Positions 33,970-43,947 of a DNA stretch of 64,000 nucleotides are shown one piece after another. The translations under genes were made by a program, and so were the position numbers. Origin of the DNA: UBA5314 sp964635975 (GTDB lineage: Bacteria; Bacillota; Syntrophomonadia; Syntrophomonadales; Syntrophomonadaceae); contig CAZWPO010000013.1 of NCBI GenBank assembly GCA_964635975.1, positions 1-64,000 on the forward strand, given 5' to 3'. Each line of letters begins with the position of its first letter. The first letter of the stretch is position 1. The notes beneath the pieces were generated by a model. It saw nothing but the letters and a program-made list of their open reading frames with translations, made no database searches and had not been told where the DNA came from.

Positions 33970-35342
33970 CAATGCCTCCTCATCAGGGCGTAAAACATTC
34001 CATCGGTGTCGTAGGTTCCGGGAAGGAGACAGAGCATGCCCCGTTCTGCGGCCTTCTTGTCTTCAGGTTTTAATTTCCAAAAATCAATGCGATCGGCAAA
34101 TCCCATCAGCTCAAACTGTCGGTGGCGCTGCAAAAAGTCCTGAACTACCTCCTGGTTTTCAGCGGGATTTATAGTACATGTTGAGTAAAGCAGGCATCCG
34201 CCCGATTCAACTAATCCACTGGCGTTTTCGAGTATGCTGCGCTGCAGACCGGCAAGATTTTGCAGCATTTCCGGACTCTTCTTCCAACGGGAATCCGCCC
34301 TTCTGGCCAGCACACCCAATCCGGAACAGGGAGCATCCAGCAAGACTCTTTGTCCAGCCGGAAACTGCTCTAAAGTCCTGGTCAAATCATATTCGAATCC
34401 CTTGACAATAGAAATACCGAGACGCTCACAGTTTTGTTCTAGAAGTTTGAGCTTGGCGGAATAGAGATCGAAAGCTGCAATCTGACCATGATTGTTCATA
34501 AATTCAGCCATATGGGTACTCTTTCCGCCAACCCCGCAGCACAGATCATAGACCCTCTGGCCGGGTTCGGGGCTCAGAATAGCAGCAGCCAGCATAGAGG
34601 CTTCATTCTGAATATAAAATGCACCCTCTTTAAAGGATTTCGTATCATGAAGTGGCGAGTTCAGCGATTCGATCCTCAGGGCATACGGGACACAAGGGCT
34701 GATTCGCGCCAGCACCCCTTCGTTCTCCATCTCCTCAAGTAGGCCAGCCGGGTTATTTTTCAGGGTGTTGCAGCGTATGACCAGAGCCGGGGCATGGTTG
34801 TCGAATGCCATGATCCTCTCGCTTTCAAGCCGGCCGTATATTTCGAGTAGCAGTTCAACTAACCAGCGCGGGTGGGAATAATATACGGAAATTTTTTCGG
34901 TTTCGTCCTGAGGATAGCTCAACTGGCCGAGCTGGCGCAAAAGATTTCGCAAAACCCCGTTAACGACCCTGGCCAGACCAGGGCCGGTTTTCTTTCGCAT
35001 TATAGCTACTGCTTCATTGACTGCTGCATAGTCTGGAACGCGTTCCATGAACATCACCTGATAGGCAGAGATACGCAAAACGTTTCTCAGCCAGCGATTC
35101 TGAGAACTTATATCTGCTTTTAAGAAAAGATTAAGCACCCAATCCAGGTGCTTAACCATTCTAACTGAACCATTAACTATTTCCGTAAGCATCCGTCTAT
35201 CAGCTGGAGAAACGCTGATTATGCGCAGCTGCTTTTCCAATAGCAGGTTGGCATATGCACCATTTTCCATTATCTCGCAAACCAACACTGCTGCCAGTTC
35301 ACGAATGGATAGACTCGAGTCTTTCTTTGGCGTTTTTGACAT
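33969..35342 (-). CDS. rsmB: 16S rRNA (cytosine967-C5)-methyltransferase
   Basis: A 457-aa enzyme with an N-terminal NusB-like RNA-binding domain (~1-150) and a C-terminal SAM domain. Motifs: VYDLCCGVGGKSTHMAE, LDAPCSGLGVLARR and STCTINPAENQEVV, carrying the two catalytic Cys. It has a normal length. AAGGAG precedes the ATG. Confidence 0.96.
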   Translation of the reverse strand: MSKTPKKDSSLSIRELAAVLVCEIMENGAYANLLLEKQLRIISVSPADRRMLTEIVNGSVRMVKHLDWVLNLFLKADISSQNRWLRNVLRISAYQVMFMERVPDYAAVNEAVAIMRKKTGPGLARVVNGVLRNLLRQLGQLSYPQDETEKISVYYSHPRWLVELLLEIYGRLESERIMAFDNHAPALVIRCNTLKNNPAGLLEEMENEGVLARISPCVPYALRIESLNSPLHDTKSFKEGAFYIQNEASMLAAAILSPEPGQRVYDLCCGVGGKSTHMAEFMNNHGQIAAFDLYSAKLKLLEQNCERLGISIVKGFEYDLTRTLEQFPAGQRVLLDAPCSGLGVLARRADSRWKKSPEMLQNLAGLQRSILENASGLVESGGCLLYSTCTINPAENQEVVQDFLQRHRQFELMGFADRIDFWKLKPEDKKAAERGMLCLLPGTYDTDGMFYALMRRH

Positions 35343-35358
35343 TCCTTCTCCTTATTCC

Positions 35359-36039
35359 CTAATCATCGCTGCTGCCGCCCATAAATATCATCACATAATA
35401 CAAAAGGCTCATAATCGATGAAAGAGTTGCAGCAACGTAGGTAAGCGCCGCGGCTCCTAACACCTTTTTTACCATAGGCGCTTCATCCTCAGTGATCAAA
35501 CCCGCCTCAGCCAGTTGAATTACTGCTCGCCGCGAAGCGTTAAACTCCACCGGTAGAGTCACCAGGTGAAATAATACTACCATTGAGAATAGAATTATTC
35601 CAAGTAGTATGAGATTGGCAGAGGCCAGGAAGAATCCAAGCATGATAACTATCCAGGACGCCCCCGAGGCGAAATTGGTCACCGGCACCATGGCATGACG
35701 AAACTCCAGCGGTCCGTAGCGCTGCTTGTGTTGAATAGCGTGCCCCACCTCATGAGCTGCCACCCCGATAGCAGCTATCGAACTGCTGGCGAAGACCGGG
35801 TCGGAAAGCCTCAAGGTATGGTCACGCGGATCGTAATGGTCGGATAGATTGCCCGCAACCGCTTCAACACGTACATTATTTAGTCCGTTTCGCCCCAATA
35901 GAACTCCGGCAGCCTGCGACCCGGTGTAGCCGCGTGAGTTTCGCACCTGTGAATAGCGTTTGAAGGTTGATGAAACTCTGGCCTGGGCATAGATGGACAA
36001 TAATAAGGCCGGAACCATAAAAATTAGATAAGCAAGCAT
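35359..36039 (-). CDS. zinc metallopeptidase (YugP family)
   Basis: A 226-aa membrane protein of the Zn_peptidase_2 family. HEVGHAIQH gives the HExxH zinc site (~95), with membrane helices at the N-terminus, ~120-165 and the C-terminus. Substrate unknown. It lies 3 bases after the DUF116 gene and 16 bases before rsmB, a gene order common in Clostridia. Confidence 0.92.
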   Translation of the reverse strand: MLAYLIFMVPALLLSIYAQARVSSTFKRYSQVRNSRGYTGSQAAGVLLGRNGLNNVRVEAVAGNLSDHYDPRDHTLRLSDPVFASSSIAAIGVAAHEVGHAIQHKQRYGPLEFRHAMVPVTNFASGASWIVIMLGFFLASANLILLGIILFSMVVLFHLVTLPVEFNASRRAVIQLAEAGLITEDEAPMVKKVLGAAALTYVAATLSSIMSLLYYVMIFMGGSSDD

Positions 36040-36042
36040 GTC

Positions 36043-36795
36043 CTAACCCTCCTTGCACATTAAATAGAAGGCCTGTTCGATATCGTCAATACTAACATCG
36101 GTATCCACACAAGGACCATTAGGCCTGATATTTAGAACTCCCATCACCGGTATGGCACCGGCATCCTGAATTCCCGACGATAGGTCCCGCTCGCAGGCCA
36201 CAGCGATTATTCCGCGCGGTTTCGCATCTTTTATGAACTTACGCGCCAGGGTGCCCCCGGTAGCCACCTTTACAAGCGCTCCGTGCTCCTCGGCAAACTC
36301 CTTTAATTCCCCTATTTTGCATTTACCGCAGGCTTTGCAATTGTTGATATTGACAGTAATTTTGTGCTGGCACTCTGAATTCTGCAAACAATGCGGCAGT
36401 AGAATCATGATCTGGCTGCTTTTTATAAACGGTTTTTTGACTCTGACGACATAATTATTGACTTCGATAAATGATCGTAAGATGTTCTCTCTTTTTATAC
36501 CAAGTATTTTGCCGGTAATCAATGTTAGTGGAAACAGAATTTCATTGGCCAGCTGGGTTGCCGTTTCAAGAGATGGTATGCTTTTTGACCTTGCTATCAT
36601 CACCACCAGTGAAACGATCCCCACAGACAGAAGCAGTACAAGCCCCCCTAAAAAGCCTATTATCAGGGTTAGCAGCACCTGGTTTACAATCAACTGGCGA
36701 TTGTTGATCAGATACCATATCATGCTTACTATGATCAAGGCAAAAAGCAGGCTCCCTCCCAGAAGCCCGATATATAATCTTTTATGCGCGACCAT
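36043..36795 (-). CDS. DUF116 domain protein
   Basis: A 250-aa protein with two N-terminal membrane helices (~9-30 and ~40-65) and a cytoplasmic DUF116 domain. The Cys set CQNSECQHKITVNINNCKACGKC suggests an Fe-S or zinc site. GGTLARKF and VACERDLSSG are family blocks. Function unknown. It sits 2 bases after fmt, a typical Clostridia arrangement. Confidence 0.9.
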   Translation of the reverse strand: MVAHKRLYIGLLGGSLLFALIIVSMIWYLINNRQLIVNQVLLTLIIGFLGGLVLLLSVGIVSLVVMIARSKSIPSLETATQLANEILFPLTLITGKILGIKRENILRSFIEVNNYVVRVKKPFIKSSQIMILLPHCLQNSECQHKITVNINNCKACGKCKIGELKEFAEEHGALVKVATGGTLARKFIKDAKPRGIIAVACERDLSSGIQDAGAIPVMGVLNIRPNGPCVDTDVSIDDIEQAFYLMCKEG

Positions 36796-36797
36796 GT

Positions 36798-37748
36798 TTA
36801 CTCCTCCTGCTTACCCAACTTGCTTCGCTCGTTCAGCGGGAATCCCTTCATGAATTCCCGGGCTCCCATCCTTTTCCTGCCCTGTTTCTGAAGCTCTAAT
36901 ATCTCCAGGGTTCCTTCCCCGGTTTGAACGACAAAACCGTCAGCAGTGAGGTCAACAATCATTCCTGCCTCTCCTCTGCCCTGCTTATCCAGCACCCGGC
37001 TGCGAAAAATTTTCAAGCGCTCATCTCTGAATATAGTATAGGCTCCAGGCACCGGACTCAGTCCTCGGATGTGATTGTGAATATTGAATGCCGGATAGCC
37101 CCAATTGATCTCCTCTTCATCACGTTTTATCATAGCGGCGTAACAGGCGAAAGCAGCATTTTGTTTCCGAGGCTCAATGCGCCCATTTATCAGCCCATCA
37201 ATAGTGCTGATCAGCAGCCTGGCTCCCAATTCTGCCAGGCATTGTTCCAGTTCCCCGTGGTCGATATCCTCTACTATGGGCGTTTCCGCCTGCATAAGAA
37301 TATCCCCGGTATCCAGTCCTCTATCCATCAGCATGGTAGTGATCCCGGTTACTGTCTCACCATCCATGATTGCTCTCTGTATTGGTGCAGCTCCACGATA
37401 ACGCGGAAGCAATGAAGCGTGTACATTAACGCATCCCATCTTTGGTATATCCAAAATCTCCATAGGGATGATCTGACCGTAGGAAACCACCACGATTAGA
37501 TCAGGATTCAGCCTGCTAATTTCCTGCCTGGCTTCCAGATCCTTTATTCTGGCAAATTGCAGAACCTCCAGACCATGCCGCACAGCCACCTCCTTAACCG
37601 GAGTAGGCTGAAGATGCTTGCCGCGACCTCGGGGACGGTCTGGTTGACTCACTACACCAATTACTTCATGGTGAGAAGCTATGAGTGCTTCAAGGCTGGG
37701 CACAGCAAAAACAGACGTCCCCATAAACATGATCCTTAAATGCTTCAT
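36798..37748 (-). CDS. fmt: methionyl-tRNA formyltransferase
   Basis: A 316-aa enzyme that formylates initiator Met-tRNA. Motifs: FMGTSVFAVPSLEAL, the formyl-transfer site VNVHASLLPRYRGAAPIQRAI with Asn-His, and MDRGLDTGDIL. The C-terminal OB-like domain is complete. It overlaps def by 4 bases, and the two act in one pathway (add, then remove, formyl). Confidence 0.97.
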   Translation of the reverse strand: MKHLRIMFMGTSVFAVPSLEALIASHHEVIGVVSQPDRPRGRGKHLQPTPVKEVAVRHGLEVLQFARIKDLEARQEISRLNPDLIVVVSYGQIIPMEILDIPKMGCVNVHASLLPRYRGAAPIQRAIMDGETVTGITTMLMDRGLDTGDILMQAETPIVEDIDHGELEQCLAELGARLLISTIDGLINGRIEPRKQNAAFACYAAMIKRDEEEINWGYPAFNIHNHIRGLSPVPGAYTIFRDERLKIFRSRVLDKQGRGEAGMIVDLTADGFVVQTGEGTLEILELQKQGRKRMGAREFMKGFPLNERSKLGKQEE

Positions 37749-38203
37749 GCTCTCTTCCTTTTGACATTGGTAGCTTTGTCGATAAATAATACGCCATCAA
37801 GATGATCTATCTCGTGCTGAAATACGCGAGCCAGCAGCCCGGAAGCTTCGACTTCGTACTCCTCACCACGCCGGTTTAGACCGCGCACTTTTATGTTCAA
37901 GGCACGGGGGACCACCCCGCGCACGTTGGGAACGCTCAAGCAGCCCTCGGTTCCTAATTCTTCGCCTTCTTTATCTATGATTTCCGGATTTATCATCTCA
38001 AATAAATTGTCTCCCGGATCTACAACTATGATACGTTTCGACACTCCGATCTGCGGCGCCGCTAAACCAACGCCATCGAATGCATATAGGGTATCCACCA
38101 TGTTATCGAGGACCCTTAAAACACCGGCATTTATATTGGCTACCGGCATGGCCTTGGCACGCAAGATTTCGTCCGGCAGTGTCAGGACTTGGTATACAGA
38201 CAT
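37745..38203 (-). CDS. def: peptide deformylase
   Basis: A 152-aa metalloenzyme that removes formyl from new proteins. The three motifs are GVGLAAPQIG, EGCLSVPNVRG (metal Cys) and FQHEIDHLDGVLF (HExxH). AAGGAGG precedes the ATG. It lies 11 bases after priA. Confidence 0.97.
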   Translation of the reverse strand: MSVYQVLTLPDEILRAKAMPVANINAGVLRVLDNMVDTLYAFDGVGLAAPQIGVSKRIIVVDPGDNLFEMINPEIIDKEGEELGTEGCLSVPNVRGVVPRALNIKVRGLNRRGEEYEVEASGLLARVFQHEIDHLDGVLFIDKATNVKRKRA

Positions 38204-38214
38204 TCTATTCCTCC

Positions 38215-40599
38215 TTACATCGTAACCAGCGGATCGATATCTATCTCGATTCTTGAATCCGCAGGTCTTTCCCTACTAATTATATACTTCCCGATGCTCG
38301 ATAATAAAAGAATATTCGGTGATTTGACCAGAATTTGATATCGGAACCGCTTGTGGATGCGGAGCAGCGGGCATGGCGCCGGCCCCAGTATCTGAGGCAT
38401 ATCTTCTTGTGCATCCAGTGCTTCTTCGATCAGCCTGAACAATGCCCGGGCAAAAAGAGAAGCTGTATCCTCCTGTTCGGAACTACTCACCACCCTTAAT
38501 ATATGCGTATAAGGAGGATAGGACAAGAGTTTTCTGAATGCATTTTCTTCTATGAAAAATCCCTCATAATCATGTCTGGCCGCCTTCTCGATGACATAGT
38601 GTTCGGGATTATAACTTTGAATTATTACCCTGCCTTTGACAAATCCTCTCCCGGCACGGCCTGCTGCCTGCACCATAAGTTGAAAGCCCCTTTCACCGGA
38701 ACGGAAATCTGGCAGATTTAAAAGGCCGTCTGCGTCCACGATCCCAACCAGGGATACTGCCGGATAGTCCAGACCTTTAGCAACCATCTGGGTTCCTATC
38801 AGGATGTCTATCTCACCGTTTTTCATCTGGGAAAGGATTTCTTCCTGGAGCCCACTGCTGCTGCTGTCTATGTCGAGTCTCCTAACCCTGGCTCCAGGGA
38901 AGTGTTTCTTTACCTCTTCCTCAACCCGCTGGGTGCCTATCCCCATCTGGTCCAGCGCCTGATTGCCGCAGGCCGGGCAGGTCTGCCGGGGCGGTTCACT
39001 GTATCCGCAGTAGTGGCATAGGTTTTTATTATTATGACGGTGGTAGGCCATCGCTACTGAACAATTGGGACATTGCAGAGCTTTGCCGCATACTCTGCAC
39101 ATGGTTAACGGAGAGTGTCCCCGGCGATTAATAAATAATATACTCTGCTGTCCTTCCTTCAGTTCCTGCTCTATTTTCTCAAGCAGGAGGGGTGCAAGCG
39201 CCTGCCGCCTGATTGTTGATTTTTGAACCCGACGCATATCCACTACTTCGACCTCTGGCAAATCTGCATCCCGAACGCGTTCTTTCAGCTCGAGGAGCTT
39301 AATTTTACCGGAAACTGCCCGCTCATAACTTTCCAGGGAAGGAGTAGCACTGCCCAGTAAAAGCAAAGCATTCTCAATTTGTGTTCTTTTACGCGCGGTC
39401 TCCCGCGCATGATAGCGAGGGGTTTCTTCCTGCTTATAGGAATTCTCCTGCTCCTCATCCAGGATTATCAAGCCAACATCAGGCAAGGGGGCAAAAACAG
39501 CCATGCGGGTTCCTAAAACCAGATCGATTTCCCCACGTGACATGGACGACCAGAGAGCAGTCCTGTGGCCGGCCGCCATCCTGCTATGCAAAACCGCCAT
39601 TCTTGGAATTCTCGAAGAAAAGATCCCCGTCAGGTGCCTGGTCAAAGCAATCTCTGGAACTAGAACAATCACCTGTCTGCCCTGCTTTATGACTCTTTGC
39701 GCTATCTGCAGGTAAATTTCAGTTTTACCGCTTCCGGTGACCCCAAAAAGCAGTGCCTCCTGGAATAAAGCTGATTTTACCGCCTTTTCAAGTTCCGCCA
39801 GAACGGTTTCCTGGTCCAGGTTAAGCTTAAAATCTGGCGGCACAAGTTCCGTTTCAAGCTGTTCTTTAAGAATCAACCCTTTCTGTAGGAGACTCTGAAT
39901 CACTGTTTTTCCGAATTTTTTATCCAGCTCTGAAGCCTCAAGGCTTTTATATTCAGCTATCAACTGCATGGCCTGGGCCTGGCGCGGCGCTTTTCTTAAC
40001 AGAATTTCAAAGTTTTCCCGGTCATGGCAGTTGGCCACATACTGCCATTTTCCTCCTCGTTCTTTCACCGGAACCGCTCCCAGGGTTTTGATTATACCCC
40101 GGGACTTGAGGATTTCCAACTGCCCCCGACCGACAAGATGCAGAGCCTGATCCCATTCCATAAACCCAAGATCACGTAGTCTTCTAATCAACTCAGCAGC
40201 ATCCTGTTCCAGCCCATTTTCCAGGGCTGGATCACTATGACCCAGGACAATTGTTTTCGCCTTGCTTCTGGAGCGGGGCGGCAGCATAGCCTTGACTGCG
40301 GTGTTCAAAGGGCAGACTGTATTCTCGGAAATCCATCTAGCCAGTTCCAGCAAAGTATCATTGAACACTGGCTCTTCTTCATATATCTTCGTGATCGCTT
40401 TGGGCAAAACACCGCGGGGCGGCTGCTCCAACTCATTAATAATCCAGCCTTCCAGCTTCTTGCGTCCGAGCTCTGCGATCACCCTTCTACCCAACAGTGA
40501 AATCGACTTCTGGACCACATCAAGGCTGTATGTATAGATCGGAGGCGGTTCAATTACTGGAATATCTAGAAGTACATCTACATATTTCGTTAAACTCAT
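38215..40599 (-). CDS. priA: replication restart helicase PriA
   Basis: A 794-aa superfamily-2 helicase that reloads the replisome at stalled forks. Walker A GVTGSGKTE (~287), DEEQ box, and ALLLLGSATPSLES are present. The zinc-binding block has paired Cys (CRVCGKALQCPNC, CHYCGYSEPPRQTCPACG). The ATG follows GGGAG with almost no spacer, which is odd; no better in-frame start is visible. Length is normal. Confidence 0.96.
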   Translation of the reverse strand: MSLTKYVDVLLDIPVIEPPPIYTYSLDVVQKSISLLGRRVIAELGRKKLEGWIINELEQPPRGVLPKAITKIYEEEPVFNDTLLELARWISENTVCPLNTAVKAMLPPRSRSKAKTIVLGHSDPALENGLEQDAAELIRRLRDLGFMEWDQALHLVGRGQLEILKSRGIIKTLGAVPVKERGGKWQYVANCHDRENFEILLRKAPRQAQAMQLIAEYKSLEASELDKKFGKTVIQSLLQKGLILKEQLETELVPPDFKLNLDQETVLAELEKAVKSALFQEALLFGVTGSGKTEIYLQIAQRVIKQGRQVIVLVPEIALTRHLTGIFSSRIPRMAVLHSRMAAGHRTALWSSMSRGEIDLVLGTRMAVFAPLPDVGLIILDEEQENSYKQEETPRYHARETARKRTQIENALLLLGSATPSLESYERAVSGKIKLLELKERVRDADLPEVEVVDMRRVQKSTIRRQALAPLLLEKIEQELKEGQQSILFINRRGHSPLTMCRVCGKALQCPNCSVAMAYHRHNNKNLCHYCGYSEPPRQTCPACGNQALDQMGIGTQRVEEEVKKHFPGARVRRLDIDSSSSGLQEEILSQMKNGEIDILIGTQMVAKGLDYPAVSLVGIVDADGLLNLPDFRSGERGFQLMVQAAGRAGRGFVKGRVIIQSYNPEHYVIEKAARHDYEGFFIEENAFRKLLSYPPYTHILRVVSSSEQEDTASLFARALFRLIEEALDAQEDMPQILGPAPCPLLRIHKRFRYQILVKSPNILLLSSIGKYIISRERPADSRIEIDIDPLVTM

Positions 40600-40626
40600 C
40601 TCCCTTTTGTATATGCAAACTTTGAA

Positions 40627-40646
40627 GGGCGGGATAAATCCCGCCC
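40627..40646 (-). terminator. GC-rich hairpin, probable metK terminator
   Basis: GGGCGGGA-TTTA-TCCCGCCC, followed by TTCAAAGTTT on the minus strand. Weak T-run. Confidence 0.5.
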
Positions 40647-40648
40647 TC

Positions 40649-40673
40649 AGCTTGTCAAAGAAGTTGGCAAGCT
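40649..40673 (-). repeat. conserved-loop hairpin, copy B
   Basis: AGCTTG-TCAAAGAAGTTGG-CAAGCT (plus strand) in the metK 3' region. It shares the loop TCAAAG..GTTGG with copy A at 20458-20477 while the stem differs by paired changes. Confidence 0.5.
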
Positions 40674-40700
40674 GACAGTTGTATGTCAGTCAGCTTGAAT

Positions 40701-41891
40701 TTAGAGCCCGGCCTGTTTTCTAATCGCTTCTGCTTTATCAGTCTGCTCCCAGGTGAAGTCAGGATCATTGCGCCCAAAATGACCATAAGCCGCCGTCTTT
40801 CTATAGATGGGACGCCGCAGTTTCAGATCTCTGATGATGGCGCCCGGCCTCAGGTCAAAATTAGCTCTTATCAATTCGATGATCTTTTCCTCTGGGATCT
40901 TTGCGGTGCCAAAGGTCTCGACTCTTATAGAAAGCGGATTAGCTACTCCGATGGCATAGGCGAGCTGTATCTCCAGGCGATCAGCTACCCCTGCAGCTAC
41001 AAGGTTCTTGGCTACCCAGCGGGCAGCATAACACGCAGACCTGTCAACCTTGGTGGGATCCTTGCCGGAAAAAGCTCCGCCGCCATGCCTGGCCATTCCT
41101 CCGTAAGTATCAACAATTATCTTTCGGCCGGTCAAGCCGCAGTCTCCCTGAGGACCGCCAATAACGAAGCGGCCGGTGGGATTGATATAATAAAGAGTAT
41201 TATCATCCAGCATGCCTTCAGGCACCACAGGCTTCACGACGTTTTCAATAACGTCCTTCTTGATGGTTTCCATATCCACCTCGGGATGATGCTGACATGA
41301 AACCACCACGGTATCGACCCGGATGGGCTTATTGTCTTTATACTCGATAGTCACCTGAGTTTTGCCATCCGGCCTTAGATAGCCAAGGGTTCCATTCTTT
41401 CGGACTTCAGCCAAACGCTCGGCCATCTTGCTGGCTAAGAAAATAGGCATGGGCATCAGCTCTGGGGTCTCATTACTAGCATAGCCAAACATCATCCCCT
41501 GGTCACCTGCACCCAGAGTCTCAACTTCTATCTCCGACATTTCCCCATGTTTCTTTTCCAGGGCTTCGTCTACACCCATGGCGATGTCACTTGACTGCTC
41601 GTCTAATGATGTTAAAACAGCGCAGGTATCACAGTCAAAGCCATACTTTGCCCTGGTGTATCCAATATCATGTATGGTCTTACGAACCAGCTTGGGAATG
41701 TCTATATAGCAATCGGTTGTGACTTCACCGGAAACCAGTACAAGTCCGGTAGTCACCAGAGTCTCTGCAGCAACCCGGGCCTTAGGGTCCTGTTCGATTA
41801 TGGCGTCTAAAATAGCATCTGATATCTGATCAGCGATTTTATCCGGGTGGCCTTCCGTGACCGACTCGGAAGTGAACAGATTCTTGTACAT
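40701..41891 (-). CDS. metK: S-adenosylmethionine synthetase
   Basis: A 396-aa enzyme making SAM from methionine and ATP. Motifs: TSESVTEGHPDKIADQISDA, GAGDQGMMFGYA, GGGAFSGKDPTKVDRS. Full length. It is 15 bases after coaBC; there is no SAM riboswitch in that gap. Confidence 0.98.
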   Translation of the reverse strand: MYKNLFTSESVTEGHPDKIADQISDAILDAIIEQDPKARVAAETLVTTGLVLVSGEVTTDCYIDIPKLVRKTIHDIGYTRAKYGFDCDTCAVLTSLDEQSSDIAMGVDEALEKKHGEMSEIEVETLGAGDQGMMFGYASNETPELMPMPIFLASKMAERLAEVRKNGTLGYLRPDGKTQVTIEYKDNKPIRVDTVVVSCQHHPEVDMETIKKDVIENVVKPVVPEGMLDDNTLYYINPTGRFVIGGPQGDCGLTGRKIIVDTYGGMARHGGGAFSGKDPTKVDRSACYAARWVAKNLVAAGVADRLEIQLAYAIGVANPLSIRVETFGTAKIPEEKIIELIRANFDLRPGAIIRDLKLRRPIYRKTAAYGHFGRNDPDFTWEQTDKAEAIRKQAGL

Positions 41892-41906
41892 AAAGCTCTC
41901 AACTCC

Positions 41907-43115
41907 TCAAACTTGTTGTTTTAACAGGTCGGCCACCTTGTCCATAATGGCTTCGGCAACGTCAGTCTTGCTCATCTTGGGCAGAGACTGCATTTCCCCG
42001 GAGCGGGTTATAAAAGTTACAATATTTGTATCTATGGCAAAACCAGCGCCTTCCTGGGTTACGTCATTTGCAACAATAAAATCAAGGTTTTTACTTTCCA
42101 ACTTCCTGGCTGCATTCTCAAAGAGGTTTTCGGTTTCAGCCGCAAAGCCGACCGATATCTGTCCGCTGCGCTTCCTTTTTCCGAGCTCCTTCAAAATATC
42201 CGGATTTTTGACCAATTCCAGGATCAATTTATCCGAGTCACCTTCAGTCTTCTTTATCTTTTGCTCCGATTTAGCCGCCATTCGAAAATCTGCAACGGCC
42301 GCTGAACCGATTATCACATCACATCCGGCTTGTAAATCAAGCATCTTCTGACACATTTCCCCGGCGCTCCATACCTGAACAAAATGGACTCCTACCGGAG
42401 GTGGAAGATTGGTAGGTCCGCTAACCAGGATCACCTCGGCTCCCCGTGCAGCAGCTACTTCAGCAATACAATATCCCATCTTGCCAGTTCCGCGATTGCT
42501 AATGAACCGTACCGGGTCTATATCTTCATTGGTCGCCCCTGCATTAACCAGAATTCTCTTGCCGGCCAGGTCTTGTCTGGGGTATAGTATTGCACGGATT
42601 TGTTCGTAGATCTCGTCTACTTCAGGAAGTCGGCCCGGTCCGGTGACTCCACATGCCAGTACGCCCTCCCCTGGCTGCATGACTTGGCAGCCGTGGCTCA
42701 AAAGCTGTTTGATGTTTTGCTGTACCGCCGGATGACGATACATGTTGCTATTCATAGCCGGTACAACTAAAACTGGGGACGTATTGGCCAAGTATACAGT
42801 ACTCAGCAAATCATCAGCTATCCCGTGCGACATTTTGCCTATTATATTAGCCGTAGCAGGAGCAATCACCAGCAGGTCGATCTCCTCGGCGATACCAATG
42901 TGCTGGACCTTCCATTCCTGAGACTCCTGCCACAGATCACTTACTACTTCACGACCTGAGAGGGTTTTGAAAGTAAGCGGATTTACAAAATGCTGGGCAG
43001 ACTCAGTCATGATAACAATCACGTCAAACTCGTCTTTTTTTAGGCGACTGACCAGTTCCGCGATTTTATAAACAGCTATTCCGCCCGTTATGCCAATGCC
43101 AACCGTTTTAGCCAT
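41907..43115 (-). CDS. coaBC: phosphopantothenoylcysteine decarboxylase/synthetase
   Basis: A 402-aa bifunctional CoA-biosynthesis enzyme. CoaC part (~1-185): GITGGIAVYK flavin site, PAMNSNMYRHPAVQ, and the lid Cys in GVLACGVTGPGRL. CoaB part: AGATNEDIDPVRFISNRGTGKMG, and AVADFRMA. It lies 15 bases after rpoZ. Confidence 0.97.
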   Translation of the reverse strand: MAKTVGIGITGGIAVYKIAELVSRLKKDEFDVIVIMTESAQHFVNPLTFKTLSGREVVSDLWQESQEWKVQHIGIAEEIDLLVIAPATANIIGKMSHGIADDLLSTVYLANTSPVLVVPAMNSNMYRHPAVQQNIKQLLSHGCQVMQPGEGVLACGVTGPGRLPEVDEIYEQIRAILYPRQDLAGKRILVNAGATNEDIDPVRFISNRGTGKMGYCIAEVAAARGAEVILVSGPTNLPPPVGVHFVQVWSAGEMCQKMLDLQAGCDVIIGSAAVADFRMAAKSEQKIKKTEGDSDKLILELVKNPDILKELGKRKRSGQISVGFAAETENLFENAARKLESKNLDFIVANDVTQEGAGFAIDTNIVTFITRSGEMQSLPKMSKTDVAEAIMDKVADLLKQQV

Positions 43116-43130
43116 TTCAAACCCTCCCTC

Positions 43131-43337
43131 TTAGGGCTTATTAACATCAGGTTGCTGTATAATTATCTTGCCGCTAATCAATTCGTCCAGAGCTATGGTA
43201 ACCATGCTGGACAACCGGTAATCTACGTTATTTTTGCTTTTTTCCGAAAGAGCGCGCGCCCTCTTGGCTGTAGCTACGACTACAGCATATTTGCTATCGG
43301 CTATACCAATCAATTCTTTCGTAGATGCAGGTATCAA
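43131..43337 (-). CDS. rpoZ: RNA polymerase omega subunit
   Basis: A 68-aa omega subunit that stabilises RNA polymerase. Typical block KYAVVVATAKRARALSE (with RAR) near residues 17-33. It starts at TTG behind GGAGGGG. It lies 4 bases after gmk, as in other Firmicutes. Confidence 0.93.
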   Translation of the reverse strand: MIPASTKELIGIADSKYAVVVATAKRARALSEKSKNNVDYRLSSMVTIALDELISGKIIIQQPDVNKP

Positions 43338-43341
43338 TTAA

Positions 43342-43932
43342 TCACCCCTCCAACTTTTTGATCATTTTACAACGTTCCGCAATTATTATCGCTCTTACAC
43401 GGTCAATAGCATCATCAATTATATCATTAATTACCATGTAATCATAATCCTGCATATGCTCCATTTCGCTCTGGCAGGCAGCTAATCGAGCCTTTATGTT
43501 CTCTTCGGAGTCCTGGCCCCGCTTATGCAAGCGATAGACCAGGTCATCGATACTGGGCGGTGTTATGAAAATAAAAACCCCTTGAGGCATTTTTTTCTGA
43601 ACCTGCAAAGCTCCCTGAATATCAATCTCGAGGATTATATCCTGTCCGGCAGATAGGTTTTCCAACACAAAATCCCGGGGGGTTCCATATCTATTGGAGT
43701 ACACCCGGGCCCATTCTAAAAGCCGGTCCTGGTAAATCAATTCATCAAATACTCTATCATTGACAAAATAGTATTCCCGCCCGTTTTGCTCGCCATCCCG
43801 AGGAGGTCTGGTGGTTACGGATTTCGATACAGTGACTTCGTTTATTACATCTAACAGACCCCGCACGATTGTGCCTTTCCCCACTCCCGAGGGACCAGAA
43901 ATTATAAACAGCTTACCATTCCTGACCGTCAT
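43342..43932 (-). CDS. gmk: guanylate kinase
   Basis: A 196-aa kinase converting GMP to GDP. P-loop GPSGVGKGTIVR, SVTTRPPRDGEQNGREYYFV GMP site, and EIDIQGALQVQKKMP. Normal length. The ribosome site is weak. In the remA-gmk-rpoZ-coaBC block. Confidence 0.97.
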   Translation of the reverse strand: MTVRNGKLFIISGPSGVGKGTIVRGLLDVINEVTVSKSVTTRPPRDGEQNGREYYFVNDRVFDELIYQDRLLEWARVYSNRYGTPRDFVLENLSAGQDIILEIDIQGALQVQKKMPQGVFIFITPPSIDDLVYRLHKRGQDSEENIKARLAACQSEMEHMQDYDYMVINDIIDDAIDRVRAIIIAERCKMIKKLEG

Positions 43933-43947
43933 AATACTTACATCTGC

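Noticed and set aside
41892..41906. SAM riboswitch in front of metK
   Set aside because: Only 15 bases separate coaBC and metK, so there is no room for one.
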